Assembly (NCBI GenBank): GCA_965226695.1 | Contig: OZ245405.1 | Coordinates: 1,488,001-1,552,000, forward strand | Origin: CATOSD01 sp965226695 | Lineage (GTDB): Bacteria > Chloroflexota > Dehalococcoidia > Lucifugimonadales > CATOSD01 | DNA: 64,000 nucleotides | Direction: 5' to 3' | Shown: positions 9,377 through 17,392 of the stretch, in pieces | Position numbering within the stretch: the first letter of the stretch is position 1 | Layout: each line of letters begins with the position of its first letter | Notes under the pieces: model-generated | What the model was told of the DNA's origin: nothing | Databases searched by the model: none | What the model saw: only the letters and a program-made list of their open reading frames with translations | Translations under genes and position numbers: made by a program

Positions 9377-9441
9377 TCACCCCCTGCCCCGTATCGAGTA
9401 CGGGGCAGGCTCTAACCTTCCCCCTTGACGGGGGAAGGGAC
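9377..9441. repeat. Interspersed hairpin repeat (copy 2)
   Basis: Two back-to-back hairpins: CCCCGTATCGAGTACGGGG, then CTTCCCCCTTGACGGGGGAAG, joined by CAGGCTCTAAC. The same two-hairpin unit recurs at 11493-11556, and its first half resembles the 23-bp insertion inside an istA copy at 54971. Confidence 0.75.
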
Positions 9442-9473
9442 TTGGAAATCTGTAGTTCCCAAGGAGGAATGCC

Positions 9474-10442
9474 TTGAATCTCGAGTATCTGGACCCTCCA
9501 CAGCTTATTGTGCTCTCGGAGACCGAGGGCCGGGACGAACGAAGGGTCAGCAACTGGATAACCGAATGGGACTTTGCGGAGGAGATCGACGCCGGCATCA
9601 TCGGAGTGCCGATGGATACCTCCACGATGGTCGATTCGGTGCTCACCGAAACGCCCAACAACATCAGAAAGGCCCTTGTCCACTTCACGACGTTCAATCC
9701 TGACTTCGGCGTGGACGTGCAGGGCTTGAAGGTGAGGTACGTCGGCGACGTATCGATTCACCAGACATACGTGGATGAGAACATTCGACGGCTGGAGGCT
9801 ACGCTTCCACCGCTGTTCGAGTCCAACTCGTCGTACGTTCCGGTCGTCCTGGGCGGCGCCGGTGCGGTTACGTGGCTGACGGCTACCGCGTATGCCAGGG
9901 CCACCGGCAAGAAGCTGGGCATAGTCCACTTCGACTCCCGCAGCGACATGCGCAGCCTGGACGAGGGAGGCCCGACCGACTTCACGCCAATAAGGGCCAT
10001 CCTCGAATCGGGGTCCGGCATCGAGGGCAAGAACGTCGCGCAAGTGGGGCTGCACGGGTTCGTAGGCACCCAGGCTGAGCACCAGTACGCCATCGACAAC
10101 GGCGTGACGGTCGTCACGGCACGCGAGGTGCGCAGAGAGGGGATCGACTCGGCCATAGCCAGGGCGCTGGCGGCCGCCTCGGACGGAACGGACGCCGTGT
10201 ACGTGACGGTCGACGGGAGCGTGTTGGACATTCCGTTGACCTACATCTCCAGGACGGCCACGACCGGCGGCGTTTCGGGGGCGGACATGTCGGAAGCCAT
10301 GTTCATCCTGGGACAGGAGCCGAAGGTGGCCGCGCTGGACCTGGTGGACTTCTACACGTATCTGGACGAAAACGAGACGACAGCGAGAGTTGCGGCAAGC
10401 CTGCTAATGGCCTTTCTGGCGGGACTCAGCCAACGTAGCTAG
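9474..10442 (+). CDS. Degenerate ureohydrolase paralogue E (likely non-catalytic)
   Basis: A 322-aa arginase-fold protein. The metal boxes read GGAGA (His lost), DSRSD (His to Arg) and TVDGS (second Asp lost), so both His ligands and one Asp are missing; this is the same loss pattern as in paralogue B. Full length, an intact frame and preserved flanking sequence argue against a pseudogene. The start is TTG 9474, placed 6 bp after AAGGAGG; the nearby ATG at 9469 is out of frame. It directly follows catalytic paralogue D. A partner subunit that shapes a mixed oligomer is the simplest idea, but ligand sensing or simple lack of function cannot be excluded. Confidence 0.85.
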   Translation: MNLEYLDPPQLIVLSETEGRDERRVSNWITEWDFAEEIDAGIIGVPMDTSTMVDSVLTETPNNIRKALVHFTTFNPDFGVDVQGLKVRYVGDVSIHQTYVDENIRRLEATLPPLFESNSSYVPVVLGGAGAVTWLTATAYARATGKKLGIVHFDSRSDMRSLDEGGPTDFTPIRAILESGSGIEGKNVAQVGLHGFVGTQAEHQYAIDNGVTVVTAREVRREGIDSAIARALAAASDGTDAVYVTVDGSVLDIPLTYISRTATTGGVSGADMSEAMFILGQEPKVAALDLVDFYTYLDENETTARVAASLLMAFLAGLSQRS

Positions 10443-10475
10443 GGCCGCGAACGCTTGCCATTACGAGGAGGAGCC

Positions 10476-11453
10476 ATGTACGAAAGGGATCTTCTGCCAT
10501 CCTTCGCGGGCATTAACACGTTCGCCAGGGCGCCCAGGGGCAGCGTGGACGGGCTTGGCGCCGGCGCGGTCGCCGTTGCGTCGATAACGCACGACGGCAC
10601 CTCCAGCTCTCGCCAGGGCGTGCGACTAGGCCCAAAGTCCATCCGTGAGGCCAGCGCCGACTTCATATTCGACGTGCAAGGATCGTCCTCGCAGTCGATG
10701 GTGAACGTCCTGACCGGTCGCACGATAAGACTGCCGCGAGAGGGCACGCTGATCGACCTGGGGGATCTGCCGGTGTACCCGATGGACCTGGACAGGACCA
10801 TGGCCTCCTGTAGAGAGGCGGTGTCTGCCATAGTGGCCAAGGGCGCGTTCCCCGTGATACTGGGGGGCGACCACTACGTGACTTTTCCTCTCGTCGAGGG
10901 GTTCAGGTCCGCGGTCGGCGGCAAAGTGGGGCTCATCCAGCTTTCGAGCCAACTCGACCTGGGAGACAGTGACGCCGTATGGGGCAGCGATTGGCACGGC
11001 GCCACGGTGCGCCGCATCCTGGACAACGGCCTCGTCGATGGAAAGAACATCGCCTTCGTGGGAACGCAGGGCTACATCCCGTACAGGGAATGGGAGCTCG
11101 CAAACGATTCCGGGGCCACGGTCATCACCGCGGACACCGTAAAGGAACAGGGTGTCCAGGAAACTGCACGCCAGGCCCTGGCGGCGGCGGGCGAGGGGTG
11201 CGATTCCATCTACGTCAGCCTGGACATCGACGTCGTGGACTCGGGGTTCGCCTCGGGAACGGGTGACGTCATCATTGGCGGCCTGACCCCCGCCGAGCTG
11301 TTGGGGCTGATGCTGGAGCTCTCTCAGTCCTCCACGATCGGGGCGATGGACGTGGTAGAGGTCGCCCCCGACCTCGACATACGAGGGCGCTCCCAGAGGC
11401 TGGCCGCCGAGGCGATCATCGAGCTCATCGCTCCCAGGGTGTTCGCTGGCTGA
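10476..11453 (+). CDS. Ureohydrolase paralogue F with altered second metal box (SSQLD)
   Basis: A 325-aa protein. The first box (GGDHY) and third box (SLDIDVVD) are intact, but the second box DAHxD is replaced by SSQLD, which removes one Asp and one His ligand. The same replacement, followed by LG, occurs in G and I, so it is a conserved variant rather than random decay. The N-terminus (MYERDLLPSFAG) is most like catalytic paralogue C. The N-terminal RxGARxGP motif is partly kept as RQGVRLGPKSIREAS. ATG 10476 is used because GAGGAGGAG lies just upstream. It may bind one metal or none. Confidence 0.86.
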   Translation: MYERDLLPSFAGINTFARAPRGSVDGLGAGAVAVASITHDGTSSSRQGVRLGPKSIREASADFIFDVQGSSSQSMVNVLTGRTIRLPREGTLIDLGDLPVYPMDLDRTMASCREAVSAIVAKGAFPVILGGDHYVTFPLVEGFRSAVGGKVGLIQLSSQLDLGDSDAVWGSDWHGATVRRILDNGLVDGKNIAFVGTQGYIPYREWELANDSGATVITADTVKEQGVQETARQALAAAGEGCDSIYVSLDIDVVDSGFASGTGDVIIGGLTPAELLGLMLELSQSSTIGAMDVVEVAPDLDIRGRSQRLAAEAIIELIAPRVFAG

Positions 11454-11492
11454 CCGCTTTCGCGGGGGATGAGTGGCGGTTGCGCCAGCGCC

Positions 11493-11597
11493 GTCACCCC
11501 CATCCCCGTATCGAGCACGGGGCAGGCTCTAACCTTCCCCCGTCAAGTGGGAAGGGACTGAGGAGGCCTGCCTTCTCCCACCGAGGGAGAAGGGACT
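11493..11597. repeat. Interspersed hairpin repeats (copy 3, plus a related third hairpin)
   Basis: Carries CCCCGTATCGAGCACGGGG, CAGGCTCTAAC and a CTTCCCCCGTCAAGTGGGAAG hairpin, then a further CTTCTCCCACCGAGGGAGAAG hairpin, and ends 12 bp before the next start codon. The sequence is near-identical to copy 2 at 9377. Confidence 0.75.
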
Positions 11598-11609
11598 AAG
11601 GAGGAGAGA

Positions 11610-12599
11610 ATGACGCTGAACAAGGGAGTGGAACAGCTTCGGATCGCGGGCATCATGTCCTTCATGCGCGCGCCGCAGGGCGACGTCGAGGACCTCGAGG
11701 AGGGGATGATCGCCATCGCGGGCGTCACCTACGATCTCTCCTGCACCTCAAGAATAGGCGCCCGATTCGCACCACGCGCCATAAGGGACACCTCCGCCTA
11801 CTACGGCGGATATCTCAGCCGGGGAGAGATGGTGGAGATAACCACCGGCCAGAGGATGAAGTCCCCCGAGGGCGTCAAGGTAATCGACCTGGGAGACCTG
11901 AACGTCTATCCCGTCGATTGGGACCAGACGGCAGCCGCCCTGCGGGACTCCATGCACCAGATCGCGGGCACAGGCGCCCTACCCGTCATCCTGGGCGGAG
12001 ACCACTTCATCACCTATCCGCTCGTGGAGGGGTTCAAGGACGCCGTGGCTGGGAGCGGCGACAAGAAGATAGGGTACATCCAGTTCTCCAGCCAGCTCGA
12101 CCTGGGCGAACAGGACCCGGTCTGGGGGCGTGTATGGCGCGGGGCTACGGCCCGCCGGATACTGGACGGCGGGACCGTGGACTCGAAGAACATGGTATGG
12201 GTCGGCACGAACGGCTACATCAGGACGGACCAGTGGGAGCTTGCCCAGGAGCTCGGCCTGTCGGTGTTCACGCTGGCCGACATCCGGCGCGAGGGGATCG
12301 TGCGAATCGCCCAGCGGGCGGCCGAGATTGCCGGGGACGGCTGCGACGCCGTTTACCTAAGCGTCGATTTCGACGTGCTGGACGGCGGGTACGTGGCCAT
12401 GACGGGCGCTCCGACGTTCGACGGGATCACGAACGTTGAGCTGCTCAAGGCGATCGACGTGCTCAGGAGAACCAAGGTCGGAGCATTGGACCTGGTAGGG
12501 ATGAATCCCACGGTGGAGATGTCCGGAGCCACGGGCCAGCGCTTCGCAGTGTGGCTGGTGGTCAGGTTCATGTCCGAGAAGGTCCTGGCGTGGTCGTAG
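11610..12599 (+). CDS. Ureohydrolase paralogue G with altered second metal box (SSQLD)
   Basis: A 329-aa protein with SRIGARFAPRAIRDTS at the N-terminus, GGDHF, SSQLDLG in place of DAHxD, and SVDFDVLDGG. Four of the six expected ligands remain. It is very similar to paralogue I (13681-14682): both have VWRGATARRILDGG and VWVGTNGYIR. Catalytic paralogue H follows after 27 bp. AGGAGGAGAG precedes the ATG. The conserved SSQLD and intact frame suggest selection for a function other than classical hydrolysis, for instance a prozyme-like partner of H. Confidence 0.87.
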   Translation: MTLNKGVEQLRIAGIMSFMRAPQGDVEDLEEGMIAIAGVTYDLSCTSRIGARFAPRAIRDTSAYYGGYLSRGEMVEITTGQRMKSPEGVKVIDLGDLNVYPVDWDQTAAALRDSMHQIAGTGALPVILGGDHFITYPLVEGFKDAVAGSGDKKIGYIQFSSQLDLGEQDPVWGRVWRGATARRILDGGTVDSKNMVWVGTNGYIRTDQWELAQELGLSVFTLADIRREGIVRIAQRAAEIAGDGCDAVYLSVDFDVLDGGYVAMTGAPTFDGITNVELLKAIDVLRRTKVGALDLVGMNPTVEMSGATGQRFAVWLVVRFMSEKVLAWS

Positions 12600-12626
12600 A
12601 CCGATACGGCTTGGAGTGAGTGTGAA

Positions 12627-13613
12627 ATGACTTCTTCAGAGAATCTGCCCTGGTTCGCCGGTCCAGCCACGTTCATGCGCTCCCCCCTGGGGGACTTCAA
12701 GGACATAAGGCCCGGCAACGTAGTGATCAGCGGCGCTCCCCACGCCATGAGAGAGCGGTTCAACGAGCGGCTCGGCCCCAAGGGGGTCAGAGAGGGCTCG
12801 CTGCCAATATTCGATAAGATGCGAAACGCATCATCGGACGGCTTCCTGGACATTTCCACCGGGAAGAGGCTTGCACTGCCCGAGGAGACGCGCCTGCTGG
12901 ACATCGGCGACCTGAACAGCTACCCGACGGACGTGATGAAGGCTACAGAGGGCATGGCCGGGGGCGTTGCCGAGGTGGTGCGGCGAGGCGGCTGGTCGGT
13001 GTGTCTCGGCGGCGACCACTACGTGGGTTATCCGTCCTGCCTGGGATTCTGCCGTGCCGCCGCTGAGGCGAATCCGCGGGTCAAGGTGGGGTACATCCAC
13101 ATCGACGGGCACCTGGACTTCGCCGACGAGTCGCCGCCCAATGGCAAGTACAACAACGGCACGAATGCCCGCCGCATATCCGAGATCGACGTGATGGACC
13201 CGAGCAGCATGGTCTGGATTGGCATACAGGGGCTGTGCAACCTGAACGAGGTGGAACCCATCAGGCGAAACGGCGGGACCATATTCACGAGCGAGGACAT
13301 CCACGAGATGGGCCCGGCGGAGGTCGGCAAGAGGGCCGGTGAGCTGGCCATGAAGGGGTGCGACTACATCTACATGAGCTTCGACATCGACGTCATAGAC
13401 GCCGGATTCTCCAACGGCACCGGGTCCGTGACGATGGGCGCTCTGACCCCCATGGCGTTGCTGAAGATCCTGGACGAGCTGGCCAAGTATCCGATTGCCG
13501 CGATGGACCTCGTGGAGAACTCACCCGTGCTGGACCATTCCGGCCGCACCTCAAGGATGGCGGCGGAGTCGCTGTTGCGCCTCATCACGCCGAAAATCTT
13601 CGACACCCTGTAG
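12627..13613 (+). CDS. Ureohydrolase paralogue H (all metal motifs intact)
   Basis: A 328-aa protein with GGDHY, DGHLD and SFDIDVID boxes and a SNGTGSV loop. It belongs to the H/J/K subgroup, recognised by MRSPLGDF/LKSP near the N-terminus, DGHLDF and NARRISEIDV. The N-terminal motif is looser (NERLGPKGVREGS). It should be an active binuclear hydrolase. It lies 27 bp after G and 67 bp before I, so the order G(variant)-H(active)-I(variant)-J(active)-K(active) alternates. The ribosome binding site is weak (GGAGTGAGTG), which suggests coupling to the upstream gene. Confidence 0.9.
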   Translation: MTSSENLPWFAGPATFMRSPLGDFKDIRPGNVVISGAPHAMRERFNERLGPKGVREGSLPIFDKMRNASSDGFLDISTGKRLALPEETRLLDIGDLNSYPTDVMKATEGMAGGVAEVVRRGGWSVCLGGDHYVGYPSCLGFCRAAAEANPRVKVGYIHIDGHLDFADESPPNGKYNNGTNARRISEIDVMDPSSMVWIGIQGLCNLNEVEPIRRNGGTIFTSEDIHEMGPAEVGKRAGELAMKGCDYIYMSFDIDVIDAGFSNGTGSVTMGALTPMALLKILDELAKYPIAAMDLVENSPVLDHSGRTSRMAAESLLRLITPKIFDTL

Positions 13614-13680
13614 GCCGCGGCGCCGTCACCCAAACAGGGCGTAACTGCCCGCTCCGCGACGTGGTCGAGAGAGGAGCCTC

Positions 13681-14682
13681 ATGCCTCTTAGAAAGGATCC
13701 GCTACCGAGAACGGCGGGAATACTCACCTTCGTGAGGGCACCGGCGTCCACCACGGCCGATTTGGGCGAAGGCAAGATCGCGGTGGCCGGCGTGCCGTAC
13801 GACATGTCCACCACCTCGCGCATAGGCGCCAGGTTCGGGCCGCGCGCGTACAGGGAGACGTCCAACTACTATGCCCCCCACATGGAGGGGCGAGGGTCCG
13901 GTGCGGTGGAGATAAACAGCAGGGAGAAGGTGAACCCCGAGCGTGTTCGCGAGAGCCTGAAGGATCTGGGCGACCTCGAGGTCTACGCCATCGAATGGGA
14001 GAAGAATCAAGCCTCCCTGCGGGAGTCCATGTACCAGATCGCGCGCACCCGAGCCCTGCCGGTCATGATGGGCGGCGACCACTTCATCACCTATCCGCTG
14101 GTGCAGGGGTTCAAGGACGCCGTGCTGGAGCGCGGCGGCTCGAAGATCGGCTACATCCAGTTTTCGAGCCAGCTGGACCTCGGCGACGAGGACCCCGCGT
14201 GGGGAAGGGTTTGGCGGGGGGCCACGGCGCGCCGCATCCTGGACGGCGGCATGGCGGAGGCCAAAAACATGGTGTGGGTGGGCACCAATGGCTACATCCG
14301 CACCGAACAGTGGGAGATGGCCGGGGAGCTTGGACTGAACGTGTTCACGCTCGCGGACGTGCGCAGCCAGGGGATAGCGGCGGTCGCGCAGCAGGCGGCT
14401 GAGCTTGCGGGCGACGGTTGCGATTCCATCTACCTGAGCGTGGATCTCGACGTGCTGGACGGTGGATACGTGGCCGGGACGGCGGCGCCGTCGTTCGACG
14501 GCATGAGGAACATCGACCTCTGGGAGGCCATGGACGTGCTTACGCACTCCAAAGTGGGTGCGCTCGACCTGTGCGGGCTGAACCCGATTATCGAGGTCGA
14601 CGGCCTAGGCAAGACCGGACAGCGGTTCGGCGTTCACCTGATTCTCCGGTTCATCTATCCGCGCATCATGGGAGCGGCCTGA
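13681..14682 (+). CDS. Ureohydrolase paralogue I with altered second metal box (SSQLD)
   Basis: A 333-aa close relative of G: SRIGARFGPRAYRETS, GGDHF, SSQLDLGDED, SVDLDVLDGG. One Asp and one His ligand of the second box are replaced by Ser and Gln, exactly as in F and G. AGAGGAG precedes the ATG by a few bases. Catalytic paralogue J follows after 61 bp. With G/H it forms a repeated variant-then-active pair, consistent with duplication of a two-gene unit. Whether it binds metal cannot be told from sequence. Confidence 0.87.
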   Translation: MPLRKDPLPRTAGILTFVRAPASTTADLGEGKIAVAGVPYDMSTTSRIGARFGPRAYRETSNYYAPHMEGRGSGAVEINSREKVNPERVRESLKDLGDLEVYAIEWEKNQASLRESMYQIARTRALPVMMGGDHFITYPLVQGFKDAVLERGGSKIGYIQFSSQLDLGDEDPAWGRVWRGATARRILDGGMAEAKNMVWVGTNGYIRTEQWEMAGELGLNVFTLADVRSQGIAAVAQQAAELAGDGCDSIYLSVDLDVLDGGYVAGTAAPSFDGMRNIDLWEAMDVLTHSKVGALDLCGLNPIIEVDGLGKTGQRFGVHLILRFIYPRIMGAA

Positions 14683-14743
14683 TGGGCCGGCCATACCTTC
14701 TCGCCACGCAAATTGGGCTCTCCATGCAAATTGGGGGTGACAT

Positions 14744-15751
14744 ATGACCACAGCCGAGACATTGCCCTGGTTTTCGGGGGCGCAGACGTTCCTAAAGTCT
14801 CCCCTGGTGAGCCTCGACGAGGTGACTCCGGGCATGGTGGTGGTCGGCGGCGCGCCGCACGACAGCACTCACGCGAGCCGCTTCGGCACACGCATGGGGC
14901 CGAGGGGTATCCGCGAGGGGTCGCTGGCGTTCACCGAGAGGCTCGAAAACACGGCGGACGGCGGCCTGCTGGACCTCAACACCGGCGTGAGGCTGACGCT
15001 CCCCTCGGAGAGCAGGCTCGTGGACGTGGGGGACTTCAACGTCTATCCCACGGACGTGGTGAAAACGATAGGGGGAATCGCTGGAGGGGTGGCCGAGGTG
15101 GTGCGGCGCGGCGGTTTCTCGGTGTGCATGGGCGGCGACCACTACATCAGCTATCCGTCGTGCCTGGGCTACACGCGGGCGGTGGCGGAGGCCGATCCCA
15201 ACGTCAAGATCGGGTACATCCACTTCGACGGCCACCTGGACTACGGCGACGTGAACCCGGTGTGGGGTAGGTACAACCAGGGGTCGAACGCGCGACGCAT
15301 CTCGGAGATCGACGTGATCTCCCACCAAAACATGGCCTGGATCGGCATACACGGCTGGGTAGACGAAGACCAGATCACGCTAATCGAGAAGAACGGTGGC
15401 AAGGTGTTCACCGCCCTGGACGTTCACGAACAGGGTCCGGTGGAGATCGCCCGCAGGGCGGCGGAGCACGCCGCCGACGGATGCGACTTCATCTACATGA
15501 CGCTGGACATCGACTTCATCGACACGGGCTTCTTCCCCGCTACCGGGTCCGTGGTCAACGATGCGATCACGCCCCAGATATGCCTTCAGATGCTCCAGGA
15601 GGTGCGGAAGTATCCCATCGCGGCCATGGACATTGTGGAGGTCTCGCCGAGGATCGACTCGTCCGAGCGCTCCATCATGATGTCAACCGAGCTACTGCTG
15701 GGAATAATCGCGCCCAGGATTTTCGACGTGACGCCCTTGCGAGGAGGGTAA
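14744..15751 (+). CDS. Ureohydrolase paralogue J (all metal motifs intact)
   Basis: A 335-aa protein with TRMGPRGIREGS, GGDHY, DGHLD and TLDIDFID boxes. It is in the H/J/K subgroup and resembles K most (NARRISEIDV, MAWIGIHGW). The upstream 61 bp contain two copies of ATGCAAATTGGG or a close variant near 14707 and 14723, the second running into the ribosome binding region GGGGGTGAC. Gene K begins 3 bp after the stop, so J and K are almost certainly co-translated. Predicted active hydrolase of unknown substrate. Confidence 0.9.
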   Translation: MTTAETLPWFSGAQTFLKSPLVSLDEVTPGMVVVGGAPHDSTHASRFGTRMGPRGIREGSLAFTERLENTADGGLLDLNTGVRLTLPSESRLVDVGDFNVYPTDVVKTIGGIAGGVAEVVRRGGFSVCMGGDHYISYPSCLGYTRAVAEADPNVKIGYIHFDGHLDYGDVNPVWGRYNQGSNARRISEIDVISHQNMAWIGIHGWVDEDQITLIEKNGGKVFTALDVHEQGPVEIARRAAEHAADGCDFIYMTLDIDFIDTGFFPATGSVVNDAITPQICLQMLQEVRKYPIAAMDIVEVSPRIDSSERSIMMSTELLLGIIAPRIFDVTPLRGG

Positions 15752-15754
15752 GCC

Positions 15755-16753
15755 ATGAGTTCAGAGACGGCATTTCCCTGGTACTCCGGATCGACGACGT
15801 TTCTCAAATCTCCCCAGGCGAATTTCGAGGACATCAAGCCCGGCATGGTCGCCATTGGCGGGGCGCCGCACGACTCCACGCACGGGCACCGGGCGGGTGC
15901 CAGGTACGGCCCACGGGGCATCCGCGAGGGGTCGCAGGTGTTGGCGGACCAACTGCGTCCCGCCGGCGAGGGCGGCCTGATACACGTGGGGTCGGGCAGC
16001 CGCCTGAGCCTTCCTACGGAGAGCAAGCTGGTGGACGTGGGGGACTACAACTCGTACCCGACCGACATAGACAGGGCCGTAGAGGGGATGGCCGGGGGAG
16101 TGTACGAGGTGGTGAAGCGGGGCGGATTCTCCGTCTGCCTGGGAGGCGACCACTTCGTGGGCTATCCTTCCTGCCTCGGCTTCACCAGGGCGGCTGCGGA
16201 ACTGAATCCCAACGTGAGGGTGGGGTACATACACATCGACGGGCACCTGGACTTTACCGACATAACTCCCCTGTTTGGAAAGTACAGCAACGGCACCAAT
16301 GCCCGCCGCATCTCGGAGATCGAAGTGGTCTCACCCAAGAACATGGTGTGGATAGGCACAGACGGATACGTGAACGCTGAGCAGGCCGACACCATCAAGA
16401 AGAACGGCGCGACGGTGTTCACAGGATTGGACGTCCAGGAGATGGGGCCTGTCGAGATTGCGCGCCGGGCGGGGGAGCTGGCGATCGACGGCTGCGACTA
16501 CATATACCTGAGCATGGACATCGACGTCGTGGACTCGGGGTTTTCGCCCGGAACGGGTTCGCCGGTGTTCGCGGCGATAACACCCATGATGGCGATGCGA
16601 ATGCTCTGGGAGCTGTCCAAGTTCCCGATCGGCTCGATGGACTTTTGCGAGACCTCTCCGCGGCTGGACCCGACGGACCGCTCCAACATGTTGGCTCCGC
16701 AGTTCATTCTGGGGATCATCGGCCCTAAGGTCTTCGACGTCGAAGATGAGTAA
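15755..16753 (+). CDS. Ureohydrolase paralogue K (all metal motifs intact)
   Basis: A 332-aa protein with ARYGPRGIREGS, GGDHF, DGHLD and SMDIDVVD followed by SPGTGSP. All six ligands expected from the agmatinase family are present. The ATG follows GAGGAGG by 6 bp. It is the last of nine consecutive paralogues and is followed after 9 bp by a DUF1989 gene, so the two are likely co-transcribed. The tight link to DUF1989 is the best substrate clue in the region, pointing to guanidine- or urea-related chemistry. Confidence 0.9.
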   Translation: MSSETAFPWYSGSTTFLKSPQANFEDIKPGMVAIGGAPHDSTHGHRAGARYGPRGIREGSQVLADQLRPAGEGGLIHVGSGSRLSLPTESKLVDVGDYNSYPTDIDRAVEGMAGGVYEVVKRGGFSVCLGGDHFVGYPSCLGFTRAAAELNPNVRVGYIHIDGHLDFTDITPLFGKYSNGTNARRISEIEVVSPKNMVWIGTDGYVNAEQADTIKKNGATVFTGLDVQEMGPVEIARRAGELAIDGCDYIYLSMDIDVVDSGFSPGTGSPVFAAITPMMAMRMLWELSKFPIGSMDFCETSPRLDPTDRSNMLAPQFILGIIGPKVFDVEDE

Positions 16754-16762
16754 GGAGAGAAC

Positions 16763-17374
16763 ATGACCACCAACGGCAAGCCAATCACCCGCGTGACCGT
16801 TCCGGTGCAGTCGGGCAAGGGAGTCCTGGTGCAACGCGGCCAGCGGCTCAAGGTGATCGCAGAGCAGGGACCGCAGGTGGGAGACCTGTTCGCCTTCGTG
16901 CAGGACTCACTCGACGAGACGCTCTCGCCCAGCCAGACCCGGAGCAGGCTCGGCAAGTTCAGCCTGGAGGTGGGGCAGCCGCTCTACAGCATCAGGCGGA
17001 AGCCGCTGTTCGTTCTCGAGGAGGACACGGTCGGGGTACACGATCTGCTGGCCCCGGCGTGCGACACGCAGCGCTACCTGGAAGACTTCGGCATCGAGGG
17101 CCACCCGAGCTGCCGGGAGAACCTGAACGGCGCGCTGAGGGAACTGGGATACTCGCCTCCCGGCTATCCGGACCCCGTCAACCTCTTCCAGAACACGCCC
17201 ATAAGCGACCTGCAGGGAACTCGCGATACCCGCGAGTCCATGGCGAAGCCCGGGGACTACGTGCTTCTCCGGGCCATGGAAGACCTCATCGCCGTGGTGT
17301 CCGCGTGTCCGCAGGACCAGACGAGGCTAAACGGCGACGGGCCCAAGGAGCTGGTGCTCGAGGTCTACGGGTAG
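16763..17374 (+). CDS. DUF1989 / urea carboxylase-associated family protein
   Basis: A 203-aa protein with the family's hallmark HDLLAPACDTQRY followed by HPSCRENLNGAL, whose Cys/His/Asp residues are the probable metal ligands. DUF1989 proteins accompany urea and guanidine carboxylases, and two of them (CgdA/CgdB) form carboxyguanidine deiminase in bacterial guanidine degradation; that is established for the family, not for this gene. Only one subunit is present and no carboxylase is visible in the window. It starts 9 bp behind ureohydrolase K with AAGGAGAG upstream. The location suggests processing of a guanidino-derived product. Confidence 0.85.
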   Translation: MTTNGKPITRVTVPVQSGKGVLVQRGQRLKVIAEQGPQVGDLFAFVQDSLDETLSPSQTRSRLGKFSLEVGQPLYSIRRKPLFVLEEDTVGVHDLLAPACDTQRYLEDFGIEGHPSCRENLNGALRELGYSPPGYPDPVNLFQNTPISDLQGTRDTRESMAKPGDYVLLRAMEDLIAVVSACPQDQTRLNGDGPKELVLEVYG

Positions 17375-17392
17375 GAAGCCCTTGTGCGGGGG

